Positions 9,300 through 21,395 of a stretch of DNA of 30,596 bases are shown piece after piece. A program made the translations under genes and the position numbers. The stretch's first letter is position 1; the number at the start of each line of letters is the position of its first letter. The notes under the pieces are model-generated. The model made no database searches. It saw nothing but the letters and a program-made list of their open reading frames with translations, and was not told the origin of the DNA. Origin of the DNA: Welwitschia mirabilis (Eukaryota; Gnetophyta; Gnetopsida; Welwitschiales); the NCBI GenBank assembly GCA_051453625.1, contig JBOZIK010000001.1, forward strand, positions 273,937,176-273,967,771. Reading direction: 5' to 3'.

Positions 9300-10660
9300 A
9301 TATGTGATATTTAAAATATGTATACTATCTATTAAGGTAGAGAAGATAGTTTTAAATAAGTAAAATAAGGTATCCTATTATATTATAATTGATCATAATT
9401 ATGATTTCCTCTTAAGGATTGCAAAGATATTTTAGAGCTCGTAAAGGTTTATGAAATATTTGACATAAATATTTGTGTAGGAAATAGATTTGAAAATAGA
9501 ATCTAATATTAATATTATTATGGATCTATCCTATTAGGAATCAAGATTGATTATTCATAATATAGTTCATAATCAAGCACAAGCTAAGTAGAGGGTATTT
9601 CATTAAGTGCAACTTAGATTTATTAATAACTTATTCATTGTAGATTTCCAATTTCATGAAAAAAAAAATTAGTAGATATGTTAAAATTTATAATGAAATG
9701 TAGAAAAGACTAGGAAATCATGAAATATGTCATAAACATTAATACGTCAATCATCTAAATCCTAATAATACATTAAAGAAACACATCTAAGTCATAAATA
9801 TGAAAGAACTTTCATAGTGTATTATTTTATAACTATTATACATAATTATTTTATCCATTAAAGAAATAATAACTCTACTTACAAATAAAAATGAATTTAC
9901 TAAATATGCAAATACTATAAGCAATACCATTCAACATATATAAATACTTATTCTTAGCAAGAAAGATGCATCATGAATCAATCATTCTCGCATATCCTAG
10001 AAGGAAAAAACATTCCCTTATCATAGCCATATGAAATTTGAATCTAGACTAATAGAGTTTTAATGGGATGATAGATGGACCAATCATGAATATGTTATAA
10101 CATAAGATATGTAATGATTTACCCTTGTGTTATACCTTGCTTATATTTTCTTCCTTGGAATTGGAGATTATATTGGTATGTTATTATTAATAATAGATGA
10201 TTACTAATAAATATCCTTAAGTAATAAGATTTAGATATTTAGTCTTCATGAATTGATTTAGCTATAGGTTATAAGGTTAATTTTCCAACTTACTATCTAT
10301 CTTATCTTTCTTTTAAGAACTTGTTATTCCACATAATGCTAGTGAAACTAGTGAAAGTGCTAATAACTTTAGTTCCTTCAAGTTATTTGACTTTAATAAG
10401 ATCTATGTAGACTAAGATGAGCTATTAATAAAATACTAAAAATTAGTCATTTTTAATAACATTTTTAACAATTAAGGAATAGAACATAATTTAATAATAT
10501 TTCAATAATGAATATAATATTTATAGTCTTAAAAATATTATATTTACTAATATTTAAACATTGAATATGTTGAATTTACTATGTAAACACATTCCTCAAC
10601 TAGTAAGTTTCTAGTACTTTAACAAATATTTAAAATTATTAAATTATAAAGGCCACTTAA
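9300..10660. other. AT-rich stretch, no gene recognised
   Basis: This follows the Ty3 integrase remnant and by position could hold the rest of integrase and the 3' LTR. I found no catalytic-core motif, LTR end or repeat partner on either strand. Confidence 0.5.
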
Positions 10661-10663
10661 CAT

Positions 10664-10760
10664 TTTTTTTTTCTTGTATTGATAGATTTTTTTCAGGAAT
10701 TGAACTCACAATGATAAAGTAACAGGAGTACTGCTCTTCATTACAATGTCTCTAAGGAGA
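10664..10760 (-). mobile_element. tRNA-derived SINE head (copy 1)
   Basis: On the minus strand a pol III box B-like AGTTCAATTCC (10706-10696) lies 37 bases after an A-box-like TAATGAAGAGC (10743-10733), and an A-rich tail follows (CCTGAAAAAAATCT, then a run of ten A). The interval aligns with the plus-strand copy at 18896-18990, with one gap of about two bases: both have AGTANTCCT after box A, CTTT before box B, TGAGTTCAATTC at box B, then A-runs broken by RTCT. Two dispersed copies of the same A-box/B-box unit in opposite orientations are what a tRNA-derived SINE family leaves. It is too short and decayed to name the family. Confidence 0.6.
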
Positions 10761-10984
10761 CATATTTTAAAATTTTCCAAAGCACCATATTTAAAATTAA
10801 AAACAAAGTGGAAAATTAGAATGCAAACCTTTAAAATGATATTTCATATATAAAAATTATTTGTTTTAAAACTTAAAATTTTGATGTTTATTTTAAAAAA
10901 ACATACACACATGGAGAAAGTATAAACTAAGATTAAACTAAAATGCTAAATTTTAGATTTTTCTTATCCCTATACTACTATGGC

Positions 10985-11965
10985 ATTAAAAAATATTTCT
11001 ATAGTGGTATACTAAAATTTGTTATCTTTATAAACATATAAATGTATCTTAAAAGATCCTTTACATACCATAAATAAATATTTTGATTTATAACTTTAAA
11101 AGTATATGAAAAGTTGGATGCTTTAGTAACTTCTAATGACTATCAAGGATGTAGGATGAAAGTGTTTATAAGGCATCTAAGATGTTTAATAAAGTAACAG
11201 ATGTCACATGTTTGCAATAGAGGTAAGAAAATAGTTCAAACTATTAAATGCGTGAGGTGACTATTCAAGAGGGTATGCAACATAATCAAAAGAACACATT
11301 TCAATAGTTAATAGAGTGAAGAGAATCTAAGAAATAAATAAAATATCTATTAATAGAAAGATTATGAAGATGATGAGGTGAGGTAAGTGGAGTGTTTAGA
11401 GTTCAATTTTCATAGCAATAAGTATCCCATTTCAAGTCAAAACCCAACTATTTTACTCTTTAAGTTATGGAAAATGATTTCTTATAAATTAATCTTTGTA
11501 TTTATGAAGACTAATTTTAGTCTCATGAAGAAGAACAAATAGTTACACATATCTATAATTTTTTAAGTATATGATAAGGATTTTTCTATCTAATAATATT
11601 CTTAGTAGTGAAATTTTGATTTTCAAAATTATCATAAATTTAAAAACATAATCACCTAAGATTTTTTAACACATAATGTAAAAAGTATTTTAACTTATAA
11701 CTTTTAAATTTCACAAATATAAAAATATAATTACCTAAACATTCCTTTTTGTAGCATATAAAAAATATTCACAAATGTTTAAAATAATGTAAGGGTAATT
11801 CAAAAACCATGATTGATAATCTATATTTCTTAAAAATAGAATAACATGTTGAAGTATTATTTTATAAGTAATATTTTGTTAACACTAGTGTCATTCTTTT
11901 TTTCGTTAATAGAATAATCCTTACAATTAAAATATCCTAATGCATAGGAATCATTTAAATATGCT
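10985..11965. repeat. About 1-kb direct repeat, copy A
   Basis: This unit aligns end to end with 12200-13210, offset about 1215 to 1270 bases. Shared anchors in order are: caccataaa- or cacataaa-like words before the first AT block, ATCAAGGA, ATGAAAGTGT (11157), TAATAAAGTAA, tattttactctttaagtt (11449-11466), GACTAATTTTAG (11509-11520), an ATGATTGATA word near 11810, and a GCATAGGA...TCATTTAAA word near 11945. Divergence is high with many indels, so the duplication is old. No coding potential was recognised in either copy. Confidence 0.75.
11640..11790. repeat. Degenerate internal sub-repeats of about 80 bp (copy A)
   Basis: Two sub-units of about 80 bp share a core like CATAATGTAAAAAGTATTTT, then an ACTTATAACTTT-type word and an AAAATATAATNACCTAA word. 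Matching sub-units occur at the same place in copy B (12902 and 12982), so the sub-repeat predates the larger duplication. Confidence 0.5.
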
Positions 11966-11992
11966 TACATATAATCATGAATTACTTTACTA

Positions 11993-12002
11993 NNNNNNNN
12001 NN
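11993..12002. other. Assembly gap, 10 N
   Basis: Ten unknown bases between the two copies of the 1-kb direct repeat. The location suggests the repeat troubled assembly. Confidence 0.99.
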
Positions 12003-12199
12003 ATTGGTTTAATTATTATAGCATAAAATTCAAAATGATTTCTCTTCTTAAAATGTAATAATAATTAACCAAAAAAATTAAATAATTTTCTTATCATAAT
12101 GCACAATTATCATTATTGATACACATAAAATAAAACTCAAACAAAATTTGGAATATAATAGTAATATTTAGTTTCTTTTCATGTATCATTGTAATAATA

Positions 12200-13210
12200 A
12201 CAATGCCATCACGATGGTATATCTAAATTTGTTTTATTTAAAAAACATAAAATGATAGATATATAAAACATTTCTTATGCATCACATAAAAATATTTTAA
12301 TTTATTAATTTAAAAATCTAATAAATTTCAAATGATTTAATAACTTATAATAACCATCAAGGAATCAGTATGAAAGTGTCTATAAGACATTTCAAACTTT
12401 TAATAAAGTAATAAATTCTACATGTTTATAAGAAATGTTAAAGCAATGCAAAAGACTATTATTGCTAGGATAGGTGCTCACAATGTAAAGGTGAAAAGAT
12501 GGTTGAAGAAAAGAAAAAATTAAAGGTAATTATTGAAAATAGTATAAAACATAATAAAAATATTACATTTTAAGGAATAGAAAATTTAAGAAAAGATAAG
12601 AAGGAAAAAAATGTGTACCTCAATAGAAATGTTATGAAAAAGATGATAAAGAGACAAATTAAACAACTAAAGTTTAACGTGCATTCTACCTAGTGTCATA
12701 TATTATGTTTAAACTTAATATTTTACTCTTTAAGTTGTGAAAAATGATATTATGCAACTTGATCTTTGTGTTTACTAAGACTAATTTTAGTTCTATGAAG
12801 AAAAATAAAACATGATCTATGTTTGAAATTATTTAAGTAGACAATAAAAAAATCTCTCTCTATGCATTTTTATACTAGTGAAATTTATTAGAATTTCTCT
12901 TTATGTATCATCTAGAGAGTATTTTAATTTATAACTTTAAAAATTAACAAATCTAAAAATATAAATATCCAAAATCTCCTTTATGTATCATGTAAAAGGT
13001 ATTTTTATTTATTAAAAATACTTAAAATAATGTAATAAGTGTAATTACTTCACTATAAATATATAGAAAAAGTGATTTAGATATCATGATTGATACTATT
13101 TATTACTTAAAAATTGAAGAATAGCCTTTTGAAGATAAACAAATGAATTAATAAATTATGAATATTCATATAAGCCTTGTCTCATGTATAGGATATCATC
13201 TTTAAAAGTT
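12200..13210. repeat. About 1-kb direct repeat, copy B
   Basis: This is the partner of 10985-11965. Anchors are ATGAAAGTGT (12370), tattttactctttaagtt (12719-12736), GACTAATTTTAG (12779-12790), CATGATTGATA near 13087 and GTATAGGATATCATC near 13186. It also carries the 80-bp-spaced words tatgtatcatctagagag (12903) and tatgtatcatgtaaaagg (12983), with a related tatgcatcacataaaa at 12276. About 235 bases including a 10-N gap separate it from copy A, so the pair could be an unequal tandem duplication or two related terminal repeats around a very short interior. I cannot tell which. Confidence 0.75.
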
Positions 13211-13244
13211 CTATTTATCACTATTTATTATGTAAAATAAATAA

Positions 13245-13258
13245 ATATATATATATAT
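13245..13258. repeat. (AT)n microsatellite
   Basis: A short run of about seven AT units just after copy B of the direct repeat. Confidence 0.85.
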
Positions 13259-13969
13259 ACACTTTAATACTACTTCTAAATTCTTCATTGTAATTTTACT
13301 AAAATTTACCTTTTCTTCATTATTTCTCTTTTCTATGATTTACTTCATATGCATGTTTTTTATCTTAAAACTTACATGACTTTAAATAAATTTTATAATA
13401 TTTCCATAAATTAGCATCTATATAAACTACACAGTTAACATTTCTAAAGTAATTATATCTATCTTGTCCTATTTTATTTATTAAATAATATCCATGAATC
13501 TTATTTTCTTTTGCAACCATGTTAAAAATTATTTTGTAATTCCAATGATTTTTATTGAACTTTAGTAGAATATATATCTACCTTAAAAAACTAATAAAAT
13601 TCTTTTAAATTATATCTTAGTATTTTCATTTTTTAGATAAATAGATAATTTAATTAAGTTAAAAAATTACATCTTATTAGATTTAGTCTAAGAAAATGAT
13701 CCTATGAAATACAATTAAAATCATAATTGTAATCACTATGTCATTTTTTAAAGTAAAGGAATTAGTTAAGATAAAGTATGAGGTACTAGGATTATGATGA
13801 AAGTTATCAAGAGTTACGGGAAATTGAGACAGTCATCACTACTATATCTTATCACAAGATTATAATTTTCTTCATTATTATTATAATCATTAGAAATGAA
13901 GGAATAAGAATCCATATTCTTAAGATGAGAATTTGGAACTTGCTATTCATATAAATAATAAGAATATCA

Positions 13970-14150
13970 AAATTGAATAGGGTTCACCCACCACTGTGGA
14001 GATTGTATAAGATCTTTTTATTAAGAAAAGAGGAAACATGAAAGAACCTATAAGTTCTATAAGTCATAATCTCATTCATAGCATTTATGTTAGCCAAGGA
14101 ATTAAGAAGATCATGTTGGATGTGAAAAGAAGAAAAATATTATACATTGT
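13970..14150 (+). pseudogene. Possible Ty3/gypsy gag zinc-region trace
   Basis: One frame reads FTHHCGDCIRSFY, stop, EKRKHERTYKFYK. A second frame over the same bases reads IKKRGNMKEPIS, and beyond it IHSIYVSQGIKK. Many plant Ty3 gags carry a FHRDHGHTTEDC, IE.LI+RGHL..F and IN.I.GG series in this order, and the pieces match loosely if two frameshifts are allowed. The evidence is thin: composition alone could give part of it, and no flanking gag core or protease was found. Confidence 0.25.
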
Positions 14151-15441
14151 GAAAAAAAAATAAAAGGAAAAAAAAAATAAGATTTTACTTAAGTAATTAA
14201 CTAAGGATTTGTAAAGAAACACTAAGAAAAAATTTTCTAATATTTATAAAATAGTAATCATTATGAATTCAAGTAAGATAATATGAATTAAGAAGGTTGT
14301 AATAGTTATTAAAAGTAAGATACTTTAAATAAATTCAAAACCCTTTTAAAAATAAGATAATTGATTGCTAATATAATAAAAACACATTATATATAGTATA
14401 TTTAGGTAATGAATGTAAAACCAAGTGTCATGGATTTGTTTAGTACAAGTCTAAGATAATATTCATAATTTTAGATGATGAGGGTTTATGTTTTCCAAGT
14501 TACTCACATAAGGGTATTTTCTAAAACAAATCCAACTATAGATCTATCAATTTAATATTAATCATGATGACTTATCTAACTTTAAATTCGTATAAATTAT
14601 CATGTAAATAATAAATAATTTATCAAGTATGATGAATTTATCAAGAATGATTAGTTTAACTATATTTAAAAAAGTATAATCCTAATTTTTAATTCTAGTA
14701 TTATAGTTTAACATGTTAAAAACTATTATTATATTAATTTTTGTTGTTATTAAATTCTAGTAATATATTTGTTACATGTATTTAAGAACCTTGCATTTGA
14801 TATTAATTGCATTAATATTTATAATGCAACTATGAAGTTGAAAATGACACAAATAAGAAGTTGTAATTATTTATTTAAAGACATAAAACTTAAGAAATAA
14901 ATATCCTATATTTTGTTTTAAATGTTATTTAAAAAATATAATATTACATTCATATATTGATCCTATAAGAATTTTGTATAAGACCAATTACATTCATTTA
15001 AGGAAGTACTTCAATACTATTTGAATAAAAAAAAAGCTTTATAATTTTGGTCTAATATGATTTATTCTAAGATATGGTTACTAATATACCATTATTTCAT
15101 TTCCTTTAGATAATCATCTTGCACTAGTAATAATCATAACATCATGCACACAAGTAAGATCACTATTAAACTTCTCTTTAGGTGTTTTTATAATGAAGTT
15201 TACACTTGTATATTTTTATATAATAGTTAATCTATAGTTGTATAAGAAAATGTTTTACTACTAAAATGTATACTATCCTATAAAAATAAATATTTAGTGG
15301 TTTGAAGAAGAGATGAGACATACAATTTACTTGCTCATAATAAATTAATTATTAATAAATCTTAAGAATAATTCAAATTAAATTGATAAGTATATTTGTA
15401 AGGAATAATGAAAAATTTAAAAATTGTAGTTAGTCATACAC

Positions 15442-15481
15442 TAGTAGATAATATAACGAGTTAGTAGATAACATAATGAGT
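15442..15481. repeat. 20-bp tandem duplication
   Basis: Units 15442-15461 (tagtagataatataacgagt) and 15462-15481 (tagtagataacataatgagt) differ at two positions. Confidence 0.9.
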
Positions 15482-18400
15482 TCTTTGACTTATTAGAATC
15501 AAGTAATTTTTATAAACATTTTTATGTTTATAAATAATAAAACTTCAAGATCATGTATTATATAAAATTTTTATTCATCTTACATATGCATATCAGGTCT
15601 TATTTCAATACTATAATGAAAATAACCTAGACTAGTATGACAATCTAGCAAAAATCTATCTACAAATAGGATTTGATCATTATGAGAAAAGTAAATGAAG
15701 TTTAGTTTTTTGTACATTTTGAATTAATTACCACTATCACTGGTATGTCTAATACTTTTTATGTCTATTTTCCTAATAATGATACATGAATCATTCCTAG
15801 TGATATAGGATTATGCTATGATGGATCTATAATTAAGGCTATTAATATGGATTAAAAATCAATTAGTGCTATTTTAATTGATATTTTGCAATATTAAACC
15901 AAACACACATGTAGTAAAAGCTCATAAGACTTAATTTATATTATAAAATCTATTTTCAGTAGAACACAGTATAACATATGTTTCTTTATCATAAATAAAT
16001 CAATAGAGGTTATACAAAAATAAATATCCTAATTTTAGCCTACCTTATGACTGATATTATCCCTATGAAGGTACCAAAATTTGTAATATATCCACTAATG
16101 TTTTATTATAGTTATATATAACATATCACAGATATGATATTAGGTTAATAAGATGATACAAAAGATCTAACACTTAGTCTAATATTCACTAGTAATCACC
16201 TCCTAAATTTGGTAAAGCTACTCCATTAAGATATTGTATTAATCATCAGTTGTCAACTCCTTCTCCTTTCATTACATCATGTATACCTTGACAGAAGTCT
16301 TAAGAATCTATTTCACCATTATATGTATTTCAAAAATCACATATACCTACTTGACATACCATAGTAAAATAGATCATGAATGAAAGAGATATGAAATGAA
16401 ATGGAAAAAATAATAATAATAAATAAATATTATGAAATGTATAAAAGAGCATTTTAATAATCCTTTACCCTACTTTATTCTTGTATCCCTTTAGACTCAT
16501 CTTTTTCATATTATTTCTATCATGATAAATAGTTCTTTCTCTTTTTTTTTAATTTTTTTCTTCATATTTATTTATGTTGTTAAGTAAAATTTTCCATTAA
16601 TTTAATCCTATTATTATGTGTAATTCTAATTCTTAAATGTAATATGTACACATTTGGAAGTCTATCATATGAGATAATGTATGAAATTATCCATGTTTTT
16701 CACTTTGAATATTATTTGACATAAATGTTTTAGCTACTATTACATATTTCACCTACATACATTTCTCATATTAAGTTAGAAGATGGAAAAATAAGAAAAT
16801 TTCAATACATTTTTCATAGCTAGGAAAGTTTTAATATTTTTTCCCAAAAATTCTTCTCTTTTTTATTTTTAAGTTAAATATATACATTTAAAAAATTACA
16901 AGGAATATAAAAAATATAATAAAGTTCACAAAATATTTAGTGTTTCTTATTGAAATAATAAGTTTTACAAGTGTCTACTGAATCACTAATTAAAATGATA
17001 TTAGCTCCATGGATGACCCACTTTCATTAGATACATATTAGATATTAAAACATAAAAATATACATTAATTTATAGGATATTTTTATGGTGAAAATTTTTA
17101 AATCCTTAAATTATTAATGATTATTAATGCTTGTAATTATGTGGTCTTATGAAATAGTTATCTCCTTATTTTAGTTTATATATTATCTATGGTTGATTAT
17201 GCTTTTAGCCTTTCTAAACTTTGATTTCTATAACAGATTATCATATGTACACATAATCATAAATAATTTGGCATATTTATAACATTAAGCTAATGTTTCA
17301 TATAATTTATTTCTGTTATTTTTCATTTGTATTACTAAAAGACTAGCAATAATAAATTAGGAGGATGTGTCAAGATATGAGTTTCATATATTTTAATGTA
17401 TTAATTATTCTTATTTTACATTTATTATATTTACTTATGAAATCATTTTAAGCATAAAAATTGCTAAAACGTATTTTTATAGTATTTTACAAGTGAATTT
17501 AGATAAATTAATAACTTTGCAAAATTTATACTTAAGAAGGCCATAGCGGATTGTGCTACAAAGTATTAAAATTATGCTATAATGATCTAGTTCATTACTT
17601 GATAGTATTTTAAATTATCCTATTTTGTATTTATTCTAAGAAGACTTTATAACTATTCTAGCCCTCTTATCTAGTAGGAAATGCCTTTGATACACGAAAT
17701 AAAGGATGTAATAATATTCTACTTTTAAGAAATTATCATAGTAATTAATGAGATTCATATACACTAAGAGATCAATCTTTTATGATGACTTTTATTTTTA
17801 ATTATTTTTCTTATTATTGAATCTTTTCCCCCACATAGTTAGCATTTCATTTACTTTTTTCATTACTTCATTTCATATTTAATAAGATATCCTACCTTTT
17901 ATGTTAGTTAGATATTTACAATTATAATTAACCACATCTATGAGAGAATCATTATAATATTTAAAGAATAATTAAAATAAATATTAGGTATAATAAGTTA
18001 AATTAATCATATTCTATGTCTAACATTCTTGTTTCTCTATATTACTAGTAAATGAATCTCCTAGCTACTTTCATAATATTGATTTTAATCCTATACCCTT
18101 TTACTTTTTTAATATATATTTAACCAAAATAAGTAGCTTTAATATCCTTTACATGCTTAATGTGAAACATAACATCTTCTTTAATTTTAATTTGAGTCTG
18201 CTATGCTCTAGCCACATAGGTGGAACTTTAGTTTTCAACTTATGTGTGAGTAATAAACTCTCTCAGTAAAAATATTTTCACATAAAAGGCCATCTTTATG
18301 TGATCCCTCATAATAAAGTATGCATAGGTTCTTTGGAGGAGGTGCTGAATTAATATTAGGAGTGACTTATAATGGCATAAGTGGATTTTTGCATTTTTTA

Positions 18401-18895
18401 CCATATGAAGAAAGTCTTTAAACATTAACAATGTCCATATGATGCATCATAAAATTAATTTACAATTATTACCATGATTCTATTATGATTAATTGTATTA
18501 TTTTAATTGGCATATATGGAAAAAATCCTTATAAGTCACCTTGATCCATATTCTATTAGCTCATACTTACATGTTCTACATCATAACGATAATGTTGATG
18601 AAAATTAAATAACCCAAAAAAAAGGGACAATAACATGGATGCCATTACATAAATATTTTTCTTCTTTTATTGTTATTTTCTAATGTAGCTACTAATTCAT
18701 ACTAATATAATTTTATTTTTTCATGAGTTTTTTAAAAAATTTAAAAAGATGTAGATAATTTTCTCTAATACAAAATGTAAGATTCTTTGTTGTGATAGTT
18801 AGATTAAAACTATATATTAATATTCTCAAAATCAATATGTATATATAAGAGTATTTAAAATCTAAAAATTATTATCTCCTAAAAGTATTATCTAC

Positions 18896-18990
18896 TTGGG
18901 AACACCCTAGTAGTAAAGTAGTCCTCCCGGCACTTTGTGGTTATGAGTTCAATTCTCAAAAAAAGTCTTTAAAAAAATTATAAAAAAGAT
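18896..18990 (+). mobile_element. tRNA-derived SINE head (copy 2)
   Basis: A GC-richer island in AT-rich surroundings. An A-box-like TAGTAGTAAAG (18908-18918) is followed 38 bases later by box B-like AGTTCAATTCT (18946-18956), then A-runs: CTCAAAAAAAGTCTTTAAAAAA. Box spacing and order are those of a tRNA-type pol III promoter, and the unit aligns with the minus-strand copy at 10664-10760. Both box B copies read TTCAATTC rather than TTCGATTC, as expected after CpG decay. This looks like a SINE relic rather than a working tRNA: no acceptor stem closes around it and the tail is A-rich. Confidence 0.65.
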
Positions 18991-19029
18991 TTATATAAAA
19001 TATAAAAAAATATTTATTTTATTAATATC

Positions 19030-19111
19030 TTATAAAGAAATACATCTTTGCAATCATCAACATTTTATGTCATGGAAAATAGTCTATCTTAACAGTTGAG
19101 CTAAGAGGTCC
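19030..19111 (-). mobile_element. Second tRNA-like head, possible SINE
   Basis: Read on the minus strand from 19111, GGACCTCTTAGCTCAACTGT continues TAAGA. This closely resembles the 5' half of a tRNA, with an acceptor-like GGACCTC and a D-arm/box A such as TTAGCTCAGTTGGTTAGA. The expected box B about 40-50 bases later is only a poor GTTGATGATTGC. It faces the plus-strand SINE head at 18896, with both tails meeting near 19000-19030. It is either a different tRNA-derived SINE or a decayed tRNA copy. Confidence 0.4.
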
Positions 19112-19691
19112 TACTTTTTAAGCCTTTTCTTTTAGATCATTAGGTAATCAAGCTAGGTTTACTAAGAATTTCAATCAACTTATTAATTGTCATATGCCTT
19201 CGTCTAGTCATCCTTATGATATTAACAAAATATTATTAGATATACTTTGATGCTTCTTTAGAAGATGTATAATCCTTGAATGGGACTTTGATTAATTAAT
19301 TACTTCTTAATTAATGTAAATTCTTTATTAAGTGAATTAATGCATCGTATGCTAAATGCATATTATAGCTGACTTATTATAAATAACTATTTATTGATGA
19401 TACTTCATCAATGGATTATCTCTAAACCACTTAATTACTATTTCTACCATAATATTTTAGGTTTTTAGCATATCCTTCAATGATGTCTCTTAATAACAAG
19501 CTTTACAACATGTGGAAAGAAGGATACTATTATGCATTTGTAGAAGTAATTAATAAAGTAAGATGAGATCATGATTAAGCTTTAATTCTTACTTCAAATG
19601 ATCATGTAAAAGATGGGTCTAAATGAAATAAGAATAATTATTAAATATGATTTGAAAATGGAATTAAAAGTGGATAAACTATCCTTTCTTA

Positions 19692-20137
19692 TTAAAAATA
19701 AGAGTTTACACACAATAGAAACATAAAGAATAGTAAAGCATGAAAAATTGAAAAACAAAAAAAACAAAAATTTATGAGAGACATAATTTAATATTGTAAA
19801 CTCTTAAAGGCAGATGGGAATATTTAAAATAGAAGAAATATTTCTATTTGTAGTTATGCAAATAAACTTATTATTATATAATGTACAAGGATTTAATCCC
19901 TTTAAATAGAATTAGCATTTTAACCTACGTTTAATCTTGAAGTTCCAAATCTTACCCTCCATTTACTTACATGTCTCACTCCCTCATCTATTCATAGGAC
20001 TCCTTTTATATTTTAAGTACATCATGTAAATGGACCATAAGGGCTAATACTCATTCATAACATTACAACATAACATAGGAATTTAAACATAGTATTTGGC
20101 TTTAAATCCTAGAAATCTCATAACTAAATACAAATAT
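19692..20137 (-). repeat. Left (3') LTR of the small element
   Basis: Aligned with 21396-21853 throughout. Shared words include agtttacac (19703 and 21412), catgaaaaatt, a cttacat.tctca.tccctc block, and aacattacaacataacata (20059-20077 and 21778-21796, 19 bases identical). Divergence is substantial, so the insertion is old. Confidence 0.7.
20004..20010 (-). promoter_or_regulatory. TATA box of the left LTR
   Basis: TATAAAA on the minus strand within AAATATAAAAGGAGTCC. The equivalent in the right LTR, around 21715-21722, reads ACATAAAATAGTACC. Conservation of position in both LTRs supports an LTR promoter. Confidence 0.5.
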
Positions 20138-21238
20138 ACATTTTAAATTCATATGAATCAACTAGAATATAAATCTACTTTCTAACATCACATATCACCT
20201 TATTACCATGATATCTTCCACCAAAACAACCATCAAAAATCCTAAAACATCCTTACCCATACTAATTAAAATAGTCTAGGATTAAGAAATAATTATTAGG
20301 TTATAATCATGATAAACTAGAATCTCTTAACTAAATGGTTATTTTTACCATTAGAACTAGGGGATTTCAAAATCCTTTATCATATAGAGATCTTACATCA
20401 AAATTTGAAAATAAACTCAATACTATCTCAATGCTATGTAAGAGAAGTTTAATGTAACCACTTTCTATGAACTTCTATATTAATGTATAAATTTTAACCT
20501 ACATAAAATGTTGTAATAAATAAAATAATAAAATACTATATAACTTCTATTTAAAATATCTCATGATGTAAGTATTATATATCATGACTTAATTTAAACA
20601 AATCAAAGAATATTATCCTTCATAACAATAATATCAGACTATCCTAAAGACTTCTTATTAGGTAAATTATTATTATTCATAAGAAATGAAAATTTTATCT
20701 TTAAACTTTATTTTTCGTTTTATTTCTAATAAATTAATTATCATTCTTTTTTAGTGTCTGCCTATATACAACACATCATTCTTAAATAAAGATACCTTTA
20801 TACCAAAATATCATTATTTTCCCATCTTGCAAATATAAATAACTTTATCATAGTCTATGTATATAAAAGTATTAATTATAACTATTATCACTCCATGATT
20901 TTATCTTTTTAATAAGGTAACCAACATAATAAATGATCCTTTACTATCTAAACCATTATCACTCATTATTCCAAAATTTAACACCATGATACTCAACTAT
21001 ATTAAGAAATCTAACTTCTTTCCATATTATTGCGTACCCATTTGATGAATCATGCACATAGATCTATGCCTTTTATTTTATTAAAACCATAATCATTTCC
21101 TTAAAAAATTTCATAAATAACCATATTTTTATTCATAAATCCCCTTGAATAAACTACTTATAAAGAAAAAAGACACAAAAAACTATGGCTTTAAGAGAAG
21201 CCACAATCCCCCCAAGTTCATCCTACATGTTCATAGAA

Positions 21239-21248
21239 NNNNNNNNNN
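21239..21248. other. Assembly gap, 10 N
   Basis: Ten unknown bases inside the small LTR element, about 130 bases from its primer binding site. Confidence 0.99.
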
Positions 21249-21381
21249 GTTCTAAAGATGACTAACAAATCTGGAAAAATGTTAAAAGTAAAAGGAAAAA
21301 AAAATGTAGATCTACCTTCTCTAGACCTCTATGTTACCTCACTATTTATTCAATCATTAAAATATAAGGATCAAAACTAAT

Positions 21382-21394
21382 GCTCTAATTTTAA
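21382..21394 (-). other. Decayed primer binding site (initiator Met tRNA type)
   Basis: TTAAAATTAGAGC against TTGGTATCAGAGC, 9 of 13 identical. Three of the four differences are G to A or C to T. It lies immediately next to the inner end of the right LTR, in the orientation expected for a minus-strand element. Confidence 0.55.
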
Positions 21395-21395
21395 G

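Larger units (their letters stand above)
13260..18890. other. Long AT-rich stretch, almost nothing recognised
   Basis: Over 5.6 kb of stop-rich DNA on both strands. The only weak coding trace is at 13970-14150, listed separately. A 20-bp tandem duplication is present at 15442-15481. A minus-strand open frame at 18431-18240 has no recognisable motif. I could not find LTR ends, TIRs or polymerase motifs. Confidence 0.5.

Noticed and set aside
11395-11420. AGTTCAATTTTC as a third SINE box B
   Set aside because: No A-box at the right distance upstream, and the matching place in the other copy of the 1-kb repeat does not keep it.
18240-18431. Minus-strand open frame of 63 codons
   Set aside because: No domain, signal or context supports it, and neighbouring frames are no better. 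Such lengths occur by chance.
18896-18990. Functional tRNA gene
   Set aside because: No acceptor or anticodon stem closes, and an A-rich tail follows box B directly, as in a SINE.
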